DNA from: Burkholderiales bacterium | GTDB lineage: Bacteria; Pseudomonadota; Gammaproteobacteria; Burkholderiales; Burkholderiaceae_C | Length of the DNA stretch: 64,000 nucleotides | Assembly: GCA_028868995.1 (NCBI GenBank) | Contig: JAGWTH010000018.1 | Location: forward strand, 1 to 64,000 | Direction of reading: 5' to 3' | Shown here: piece by piece, positions 53,268-59,583 of the stretch | How positions within the stretch are numbered: position 1 is the stretch's first letter | How the letters are laid out: each line of letters opens with the position of its first letter | Notes under the pieces: model-generated | Databases searched by the model: none | The model's input: only the letters and a program-made list of their open reading frames with translations | Told to the model about the DNA's origin: nothing | Position numbers and translations under genes: made by a program

Positions 53268-54483
53268 CATCATCCCCGCCGTAAGTGACGGAAATTCCTT
53301 CTGCAAGAGGGCCATGCCCGGCCCCGGCCGAATGAGCACCAACTTGATGCCCGCCAGCCTCATTCACCGCAGCTTCGCCGGCTTTCGCCTCCCCTGCGGC
53401 GGAGAACTGCTGCGCGAGGATCGCCAGTCCCCGCACGAGGATGTTGCGCGCCGCATTGACATCACGGTCGTGGCCGGCGCCGCAGACCGCACAGGTCCAC
53501 TCGCGCACGGCCAGGCCTCGCAAGCCTTGCGGGCCGGCATCGGCGCCGCAGGCGCTGCATATCCTCGTGGTGCCCGATTCGGGCACCTCAACGAACCACG
53601 CGGCTGCGTCATCGCACTTGTACCGCAGCATGGTCCTCATCGCGCTCCAGCCCGCATCCAGCACGCTTTTGGCGTGCGGCCCGCGAGCCAGGGCAGAAGC
53701 GTTCACATCTCCCACACACACCACGCCATGTGCACGCACAAGCGTGGTGGTGAGCTTGTGCAGATAGTCTCGACGCCGGTTGGCGATCTTGGCGTGGATC
53801 GCCTTGACGCGCCGCTTCTTGCCCGCACGCTGGGCCACGCCAAGCGCTGGCTCCAGGTCGCGGTAGAAACGAGTGTTCTCGATCTTGCGCCCGTCGCTCA
53901 GCGCCGCCAGGTCCTTCAAGCCCAGGTCGACGCCGATGGCGCTGACTGCCTCAGGCGGCTCGCGCTGCGGCAGCTTCACCTGCACGCTGACGTTGAGGTA
54001 CCAGCGGCCCCGCGCATCTTCGCTGAAGCTGCCCGCGCGCAGCTCATAGCCGCCCAGGCCCCAGCTGTCCCACACCGACAGCCAGCGGCCTGCGAAGTAG
54101 ACCTGGCCGTGGGCGTACTTGATCGTTCGCACCTTGAACGGGATCCAGCCAAGCGAGCGGCGTGCGCCGCCGCTGGCTCGCCAGGCCAGCCGGATCTTGC
54201 GGTGCTGGGCGCGGCTTCTGGCGTACTGCTCGGCCGTCTCCTGCACGGCCTGCACTGGCAGTTGCAGCGCGCACTCACCACGAGTGCTGCCTTTCAGGTA
54301 CGGCCAGAAGTCAAAGCCGCTGAGAAACCTGCGCTCGCGCTCGAACACGCGGCCCTGCAGCTCATTGCAGTAGTTCCACACCAGGTTGACCTCGCGGGCC
54401 AGCGACGACAGCCACGCCGCGTGCCGGTCCTTGATGCGCACGCGCAGCACGCGTGTGGAGGTCAAGGCGGAAGTACTGGACAC
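53242..54483 (-). CDS. tnpB: TnpB-family RNA-guided nuclease-like protein, copy B, read-through C-terminus
   Basis: This 413-residue homologue of copy A is about 78% identical over the first 350 residues, with no gaps. The same key positions are present: D186 (GVDLGLKD), G258-D259 in place of the RuvC-II Glu, E302 (VPESGTT), C309/C312/C331/C334, and D341. The homologous GTG start lies 8 bases from the left tip. Unlike copy A it has no stop in the right-end stem: the frame continues through the tip and stops 22 bases into the NIF3 gene on the opposite strand, adding a tail ending KPGCRCR. An in-frame upstream extension to 54570 lies outside the element. Confidence 0.85.
   Translation of the reverse strand: MSSTSALTSTRVLRVRIKDRHAAWLSSLAREVNLVWNYCNELQGRVFERERRFLSGFDFWPYLKGSTRGECALQLPVQAVQETAEQYARSRAQHRKIRLAWRASGGARRSLGWIPFKVRTIKYAHGQVYFAGRWLSVWDSWGLGGYELRAGSFSEDARGRWYLNVSVQVKLPQREPPEAVSAIGVDLGLKDLAALSDGRKIENTRFYRDLEPALGVAQRAGKKRRVKAIHAKIANRRRDYLHKLTTTLVRAHGVVCVGDVNASALARGPHAKSVLDAGWSAMRTMLRYKCDDAAAWFVEVPESGTTRICSACGADAGPQGLRGLAVREWTCAVCGAGHDRDVNAARNILVRGLAILAQQFSAAGEAKAGEAAVNEAGGHQVGAHSAGAGHGPLAEGISVTYGGDDVKPGCRCR
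53264..53490 (-). ncRNA. predicted right-end guide RNA (reRNA/omega RNA) scaffold, copy B
   Basis: This is equivalent to the copy A prediction. The 3' end of tnpB is conserved at DNA level with copy A, especially around 53361-53410. The guide is predicted to be the flank beyond the tip, 53263-53244 on the minus strand, which is the antisense of the last NIF3 codons. Limits are approximate and no direct evidence of transcription is available. Confidence 0.35.
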
Positions 54484-54490
54484 GCATACA
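53264..54490 (-). mobile_element. TnpB-only IS200/IS605-type element, copy B (at NIF3 gene end)
   Basis: The ends are defined by comparison with copy A at 11271-12485. The right tip is GATGTCAA (TTGA at 53264-53267 on the plus strand). The left tip abuts ATAC (GTAT at 54491-54494). The right end has a CCGT/ACGG stem about 15 bases from the tip, at the same place as the GCCC/GGGC stem of copy A but different in sequence. There is no tnpA. Outside these limits the two loci share no similarity. Confidence 0.75.
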
Positions 54491-54494
54491 GTAT

Positions 54495-54593
54495 AAACAA
54501 GATAGCCCAACGAAGAAAGGAAAGCGAGATTAGGGCCGTGCTCAAGTGCGGTGGGCATAGACGCAGGCACAAGCGATCCCGGCCCAGTCGCGC
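54495..54593. other. 99-base spacer between TnpB element B and the SDR gene
   Basis: No gene, promoter consensus or terminator is recognised here. In the frame of the NIF3 gene, the sequence after GTAT would give a 14-codon continuation ending in TAG if the element were removed. Confidence 0.4.
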
Positions 54594-55430
54594 TCAGTCC
54601 ACGAAGAAGTCCGGCACGAACTTTCGGTTGCCCGGCGTCACCGCATAGCGGTCCAGGTCGGTCTGCCCGTGCGCCGCGAGCAGGGCGTCGTCGATGTGAA
54701 AGTTGCCCGTATGGCGCTCGTCACGCGCGTCGGAGGTGAGCACCAGGTACGCCGCATCGGCCAGGATCTGCGGCGTGCGACAGGCGGCCAGGTCCACGCC
54801 CGGGATCATCTGCAGCGCCGCGGTGGCGATGGCCGTGCGCGGCCACAGGCTGTTGACGGCGATGCCGTACTGGCGGAACTCGCCGGCATGACCCAGGGTG
54901 CACATGCTCATGCCGTACTTGGCCATCGTGTAGGCCGTGTGCGGCGCGAACCAGTGCGTCTTCATGGACAGCGGCGGCGACATGTTCAGCACGTGCGCGT
55001 TGCGGCCGGCGGCCGCGGCCTTCTTCAGCTCCGGCAGGCAGGCCTGGGTGCACAGGTAGGTGCCGCGCGCGTTGATCCCGTTCATGAGGTCGTAGCGCTT
55101 CATGGGCGTGTGCTCGGTGTCGGTCAGGCTGATCGCGCTGGCGTTGTTCACCAGGATGTCGATCCCGCCGAAGGTGAGCACGGCCTGCTGCACGGCCGCG
55201 AGCACGGCCTCCTCGTCGCGGATGTCCAGCTGCAGTGGCAGCGCCTGGCCGCCGGCGGCGCGGATCTCCTCGGCGGCGCTGTAGATCGTGCCAGGCAGCT
55301 TCGGGTTGGGCTCGGCGGTCTTGGCGGCGACGACGATGTTGGCACCGTCGGCCGCGGCCCGCTTGGCGATGGCCAGGCCGATGCCGCGGGAGGCGCCGGT
55401 GATGAAGAGGGTCTTGCCTTTCAGGTCCAT
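54594..55430 (-). CDS. SDR family oxidoreductase, HSDL2-like
   Basis: This 278-residue short-chain dehydrogenase has the NAD(P) motif TGASRGIG (11-18), NNAS, the catalytic Ser in NMSPP and YTMAK as the Tyr-Lys motif. The long insertion KTAEPNPKLPGTIY after the second strand is typical of the hydroxysteroid dehydrogenase-like protein 2 (HSDL2) group, linked to fatty-acid metabolism in eukaryotes. It is the last gene of the minus-strand acyl-CoA cluster. Substrate unknown. Confidence 0.88.
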   Translation of the reverse strand: MDLKGKTLFITGASRGIGLAIAKRAAADGANIVVAAKTAEPNPKLPGTIYSAAEEIRAAGGQALPLQLDIRDEEAVLAAVQQAVLTFGGIDILVNNASAISLTDTEHTPMKRYDLMNGINARGTYLCTQACLPELKKAAAAGRNAHVLNMSPPLSMKTHWFAPHTAYTMAKYGMSMCTLGHAGEFRQYGIAVNSLWPRTAIATAALQMIPGVDLAACRTPQILADAAYLVLTSDARDERHTGNFHIDDALLAAHGQTDLDRYAVTPGNRKFVPDFFVD

Positions 55431-55452
55431 GGGCGCCTCCGATTCGACGATG

Positions 55453-56220
55453 TCAGACCTTGGAGAAATCCGGCTTGCGCTTTTCCATGAAGGCCGTGAA
55501 CGCCTCCTTGGCCGCCGGCTCGCGCAGCATGCGGCCGAAGCTCTCGCCCTCGTCCAGCATCTGCTGCAGCACCAGCTGCTGCTGGCCTTTCTTCATCAGC
55601 CGCTTGGTCTCCACCAGGCTGGACAGGGGTTTGGCCGCAAGCTTGCGCGCCTGCGCGTTCGCGTAGTCATTGGCCTCGGTCGGCGGGACGACGCGGTTCA
55701 CCAGGCCCACCTCCAGCGCCGCCTCGGCGAAGAAGGGCTCACCCAGCATCAGCGCCTCGGCGGCGCGGTGGTAACCCAGCATCTGCGGAACGAGCACGCT
55801 GGAGGCCGCCTCCGGGCACAGGCCCAGGTTGGCGAAGGGCATGGAGAAGGCGGCGTTGTCGCCGGCGTAGACCAGGTCGCAGTGGAACAGCATGGTCGTG
55901 CCGATGCCCACCGCCGGCCCGCACACGGCCGCCAGCAGCGGCTTGGGGAAGGTGGCGATGCCTCGCAGGAAGCGGAACACCGGCGAGTCGGGGCCGGCCG
56001 GCGGCTTGTTCAGGAAGTCGCCGATGTCGTTGCCGGCGGAGAACACGGTCTCGTGGCCCTGGATCAGCACGACGCGGATCGCCGCGTCCTCCTGCGCACG
56101 GGCGATGCCGTCCGCCAGGGCCGCGTACATGTCCGAGGTGATGGAGTTCTTGCGCTCCAGGCGGTTGAGGGTCAGGGTCATCACGCCGCCTTCGGCGTGC
56201 ACCAGGATGTCTTGCGTCAT
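55453..56220 (-). CDS. enoyl-CoA hydratase/isomerase family protein
   Basis: This 255-residue crotonase-fold enzyme has the CoA oxyanion motifs FSAGNDIGDF and CGPAVGIGTTM, and the Glu in LGLCPEAASS corresponding to the second catalytic Glu. It would hydrate or isomerise enoyl-CoA intermediates. It overlaps the DSBA-like gene upstream by ATGA. The exact substrate cannot be told from sequence. The ATG at 56220 is used; the longer frame upstream lies in the neighbouring gene. Confidence 0.9.
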   Translation of the reverse strand: MTQDILVHAEGGVMTLTLNRLERKNSITSDMYAALADGIARAQEDAAIRVVLIQGHETVFSAGNDIGDFLNKPPAGPDSPVFRFLRGIATFPKPLLAAVCGPAVGIGTTMLFHCDLVYAGDNAAFSMPFANLGLCPEAASSVLVPQMLGYHRAAEALMLGEPFFAEAALEVGLVNRVVPPTEANDYANAQARKLAAKPLSSLVETKRLMKKGQQQLVLQQMLDEGESFGRMLREPAAKEAFTAFMEKRKPDFSKV

Positions 56221-56810
56221 TGCTGCAATCTCTCTTTCACGAAATCGAGCCGGTCCTGGCCCCAGAACATGTCCTGGCCGACGAAGAAGGTGGGCGCGCC
56301 GAACACGCCGCGCGCCACCGCCTCCTGCGTCACGGCCTTGAGCTGGTCCTTCACGGCCGGCTCCGATGCCAGGGCGAGCAGCTGCGCCGGATCGAAGCCG
56401 GCGCGCTGCAGGACACCGGCCACCGTGGCCGGGTCGTTCATGTCTTGTCCCTCGACCCAGATCGCGCGAAAGACCGCATCGCCGTAGGGCACCATCCGTT
56501 GCGGCTCGCGCAGCTGCAGGCCCAGCGCCCCGCGCATCAGGGTCAGGGTGTTGATCGGGAAGTGCGGATTGTGCGCGAAGGGCACGCCGTAGCGCCGGGC
56601 GAAGCGCTGCAGGTCGTCCTGCATGTACTGGCCCTTGGCCGGCACCTCCATCGGCGAGCGGTTGCCGGTGGCCTGGAACACGCCGCCCAGCAGGAAGGGG
56701 CGGTACTCGATCTGCGCCCCCGCCTCGCGGGCGATCGCCGGCAGCTGCGTCCACGCGAGGTAGGCCGCGGGGCTGCCGACGTCGAAATAGAACTCGACCG
56801 CCTTGCTCAT
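56217..56810 (-). CDS. 2-hydroxychromene-2-carboxylate isomerase / DsbA-family (GST kappa-like)
   Basis: This 197-residue thioredoxin-fold protein of the HCCA isomerase/GST kappa type has the opening FYFDVGSPAAYLAW with the active-site Ser (S13). FPINTLTLMRG follows, then the C-terminal GVFGAPTFFVGQDMFWGQDRL. The Ser replaces the Cys of DsbA, so it is glutathione-linked rather than a disulfide isomerase. In a beta-oxidation-type cluster it could isomerise a CoA or aromatic intermediate; this is inference. It overlaps the neighbouring SDR gene by one base. Confidence 0.88.
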   Translation of the reverse strand: MSKAVEFYFDVGSPAAYLAWTQLPAIAREAGAQIEYRPFLLGGVFQATGNRSPMEVPAKGQYMQDDLQRFARRYGVPFAHNPHFPINTLTLMRGALGLQLREPQRMVPYGDAVFRAIWVEGQDMNDPATVAGVLQRAGFDPAQLLALASEPAVKDQLKAVTQEAVARGVFGAPTFFVGQDMFWGQDRLDFVKERLQQ

Positions 56811-57547
56811 CAGAATTTCTCCATCCAGGGTCGCAGGTCCAGCTCGTGGGTCCAGGCATCGCGGGGCTGCGAGTGCAGCATCCAGTAGCTCTCGGCGATG
56901 TGCTCGGGATTGAGGATGCCGTCGCGGTCCTTCAGCGCGTAGCGCTCGGGGAAATTGTCGCGGATGAAAGCGGTGTCGATGCCGCCGTCGATCACCACGT
57001 GCGCCACGTGGATGCCGCGCGGCCCCAGCTCGCGCGCCATGCTCTGCGCCAGCGCCCGCAGGGCCGCCTTGGCGCCGGCGAAGGCGGCGAAGTTGGCGCC
57101 GCCGCGCAGCGAGGCGGTGGCACCGGTGAACAGCATCGTGCCCTTGCCGCGCGGCACCATGCACTGCGCGGCCTTGCGCGCCGTGAGGAAGCCGGCGAAG
57201 CACGCCATCTCCCAGACCTTGTAGTACTTGCGCGCCGTCTCTTCCAGGATGCTGCTGGGCACGTTGGCGCCGATGTTGAAGGCGAACACCTCGATCGGGC
57301 CGATGCGCGCCTCGATGTCGTCGAACACGGCCTCGACTTCCTCCTCCTTGCGGGCGTCGCAGCCGAATCCGTGGGCTTCGCCGCCGGCGGCGCGGATTGC
57401 TTCCAGCAGCGGCTGCAGCTGGTCGGCGTTGCGGCGCAGGGCGCAGACCGTGTAGCCGCCGCGCGCGAAGCGCCTGGCGATGGCGCCGCCGGTGGCGTCG
57501 CCTGCGCCGACGACCACCGCGACCGGACGCTGGGAAGCTGCAGCCAT
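56810..57547 (-). CDS. SDR family protein lacking the catalytic tyrosine
   Basis: This 245-residue short-chain dehydrogenase-like protein has a cofactor loop VVGAGDATGG, but NNAG is replaced by FNIGANV. The Tyr of Y-x3-K is replaced by Phe (F156-AGA-K160 in ANFAAFAGAKAAL); the Ser in ATASLRGG (S146) is present. Without the Tyr, normal hydride transfer is doubtful. It may act on a different chemistry or be a pseudo-enzyme. It lies between the thioesterase and the DSBA-like gene. Confidence 0.83.
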   Translation of the reverse strand: MAAASQRPVAVVVGAGDATGGAIARRFARGGYTVCALRRNADQLQPLLEAIRAAGGEAHGFGCDARKEEEVEAVFDDIEARIGPIEVFAFNIGANVPSSILEETARKYYKVWEMACFAGFLTARKAAQCMVPRGKGTMLFTGATASLRGGANFAAFAGAKAALRALAQSMARELGPRGIHVAHVVIDGGIDTAFIRDNFPERYALKDRDGILNPEHIAESYWMLHSQPRDAWTHELDLRPWMEKF

Positions 57548-57552
57548 GGCGC

Positions 57553-58359
57553 TCACTCCTTGTAGTACATGACCTGGTGGGTGGTGGCCAGGAGATCGCC
57601 CGCCTCGCTCCACAACTGGCCGCTGTGGTCGAAGTATCCGCTGCCGAAGCCCTGCCCGCGCGCCTGCGCCAGCAGCCAGCCGCTGCCGGCGGCCGCGAGA
57701 GCCTGCGCGGTGCAGTGGAAATAGACCGTCATGGAGACCGTGCCCAGGGGCGTCTGGCGCGCGCGCCGCAGCCAGATGCGCGGGAAGAACACGTCGGCCA
57801 GCGCGGCCAGCGAGGGGAAGTCCAGCGGCCGCGGCGGCTCGTCGCGCACCCACAGGCGGCTGAGGCTCTCCGCGGTGCCGCTGCCGTCCCAGTCGCGCGG
57901 GAGGGTTCCGACCAGGAAGCGCGTCTCGTAGCGGTCCAGCCAGGCGACGCCGCGGCGGGGCGTGCGCGCCACGTCCTGCGGCTTCGGGACCTCGGGCATG
58001 CGCGCCTCGTGGCCACCCCAGGTGGGACGCCGCACCGCGGTCAGCGCCGTGGCCGTGGCGACCACCTCCTCGCCCTGGACCATCTCGACGATCCAGTGCT
58101 GGGTGGAACGATTGGTGCGCGCCGCGCGCGGGCGCAGCAGGAAGTCGCCGTCGGCCACGGCCGCAGCGAAATTGACGGTGAAGGCGACCGGCTCGCCCAG
58201 TCGGTCCGGGTGCAGCAGCACCGCGTGGAGGCACTGCGCGGCGGTGATGCCGCCATAGGGCCCGATGAAGTTGGCATAGGCGGGGCTGGTGCGGCCCGCG
58301 AAGCTGCCGTCGCCCCGCGGCTGAAGGGCGATCGCCGCGTCGAACGGATGCGGGCTCAT
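57553..58359 (-). CDS. acyl-CoA thioesterase, double hot-dog family
   Basis: This 268-residue protein has two hot-dog folds, resembling the acyl-CoA thioesterase (TesB/4HBT-3) superfamily. The N-terminal half contains NFIGPYGGITAAQCLHA and FTVNFAAAVADG; the C-terminal half contains SMTVYFHCTA and GQGFGSGYFDHSGQLWSEAGDLLATTHQVMYY. It would release free acids from CoA intermediates. The ATG at 58359 is 4 bases after the thiolase stop; an in-frame TTG six codons upstream overlaps the thiolase and is less likely. Confidence 0.85.
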   Translation of the reverse strand: MSPHPFDAAIALQPRGDGSFAGRTSPAYANFIGPYGGITAAQCLHAVLLHPDRLGEPVAFTVNFAAAVADGDFLLRPRAARTNRSTQHWIVEMVQGEEVVATATALTAVRRPTWGGHEARMPEVPKPQDVARTPRRGVAWLDRYETRFLVGTLPRDWDGSGTAESLSRLWVRDEPPRPLDFPSLAALADVFFPRIWLRRARQTPLGTVSMTVYFHCTAQALAAAGSGWLLAQARGQGFGSGYFDHSGQLWSEAGDLLATTHQVMYYKE

Positions 58360-58363
58360 CGCC

Positions 58364-59572
58364 TCACACCCGCTCAAAGATCCCCGCTGCGCCCTGCCCC
58401 ATGCCCACGCACATGGTGACCATGCCGTACTTCAGGTTCCTGCGGCGCAGCGCGTGCACCACGGTCGCCGACCGGATGGCGCCGGTGGCGCCGAGCGGGT
58501 GGCCCAAGGCGATCGCGCCGCCCAGGGGGTTCACCTTCTCCGGGTCCAGGCCCAGGGTGTTCATCACCGCGAGCGACTGCGCGGCGAAGGCCTCGTTCAG
58601 CTCGATCCAGTCGATCGCGTCCTGCTTCAACCCGGCCGCCTTCAGCGCCGCCGGGATCGCCTCGATCGGGCCGATGCCCATGATGTGGGGCGGCACGCCC
58701 CGGCTGGCGTAGCTCACGAAACGGGCCAGGGGTTGCAGGCCGAAGCGCTGGATGGCCGCCTCGCTCGCCAGGATCAGCGCGCCGGCGCCGTCGGAGGTCT
58801 GCGAGCTGTTGCCGGCGGTGACGCTGCCGCGGGCGGCGAACACCGGCTTGAGCTTGCCCAGCGTCTCGACCGTGGTGTCGGGGCGGGCGCCTTCGTCCAG
58901 GTTCACCTTGCGGGCGGAGACCGACACCTCGGCGGATTCCAGGTCCACGGAGCGCTCGGCCACCTCCACCTCGGTCATCTCGCCGGCGAACTCGCCGGCC
59001 TTCATGGCGGCCACGGCCTTCATGTGCGAGCGGTAGGCGAACTCGTCCTGCGCATCGCGGCCCACCTTCCACTGCTGCGCCACCTTCTCCGCGGTGAGGC
59101 CCATGCCGTAGGCGATGCCGTAGTTCTCGAGGTCGTCGGGGTTGGAGAAGATGGCGGGCGACAGCGAGGGCGTGTTGCCCATCATGGGCACCAGGCTCAT
59201 GCTCTCCGTGCCGGCGGCGATCATCACGTCGGCCTCGCCCACGCGGATGCGGTCGGCGGCCATCTGCACCGCGGCGAGGCCGGAGGCGCAGAAGCGGTTG
59301 ACGGTGATGCCGCCCACGCTCTTGGGCAGGCCCGCGAGCACGGCGCCGATGCGCGCCACGTTCAGGCCCTGGGGCCCCTCGGGAATGGCGCAGCCGCAGA
59401 CGATGTCCTCGATCGCATGCGGGTCGAGCCCCGGCACCTGCGCCAGCGCCGACTTCAGCACGGTGGCCAGCAGGTCGTCCGGCCGGGTGTTGCGGAAGAA
59501 GCCGCGATGCGAACGCCCGATGGGCGTGCGGGTGGCGGCGACGATGTAGGCGTCCTGGATCTGTCGGGTCAT
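58364..59572 (-). CDS. fadA: acetyl-CoA C-acyltransferase (thiolase)
   Basis: Thiolase performs the last step of beta-oxidation, cleaving 3-ketoacyl-CoA. The 402-residue protein has nucleophile C95 (NRFCASGL), H358 in GHPLGATGA and C388 in CVGMGQGAAG. It follows the FadN-like gene by 11 bases on the minus strand, so the two would form a functional pair. The symbol indicates family, not proven substrate range. Confidence 0.94.
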   Translation of the reverse strand: MTRQIQDAYIVAATRTPIGRSHRGFFRNTRPDDLLATVLKSALAQVPGLDPHAIEDIVCGCAIPEGPQGLNVARIGAVLAGLPKSVGGITVNRFCASGLAAVQMAADRIRVGEADVMIAAGTESMSLVPMMGNTPSLSPAIFSNPDDLENYGIAYGMGLTAEKVAQQWKVGRDAQDEFAYRSHMKAVAAMKAGEFAGEMTEVEVAERSVDLESAEVSVSARKVNLDEGARPDTTVETLGKLKPVFAARGSVTAGNSSQTSDGAGALILASEAAIQRFGLQPLARFVSYASRGVPPHIMGIGPIEAIPAALKAAGLKQDAIDWIELNEAFAAQSLAVMNTLGLDPEKVNPLGGAIALGHPLGATGAIRSATVVHALRRRNLKYGMVTMCVGMGQGAAGIFERV

Positions 59573-59583
59573 GGATTCGGTCC

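Noticed and set aside
54484-54570. 29-residue N-terminal extension of TnpB copy B
   Set aside because: It lies outside the element's left tip; the homologous GTG at 54483 matches copy A.
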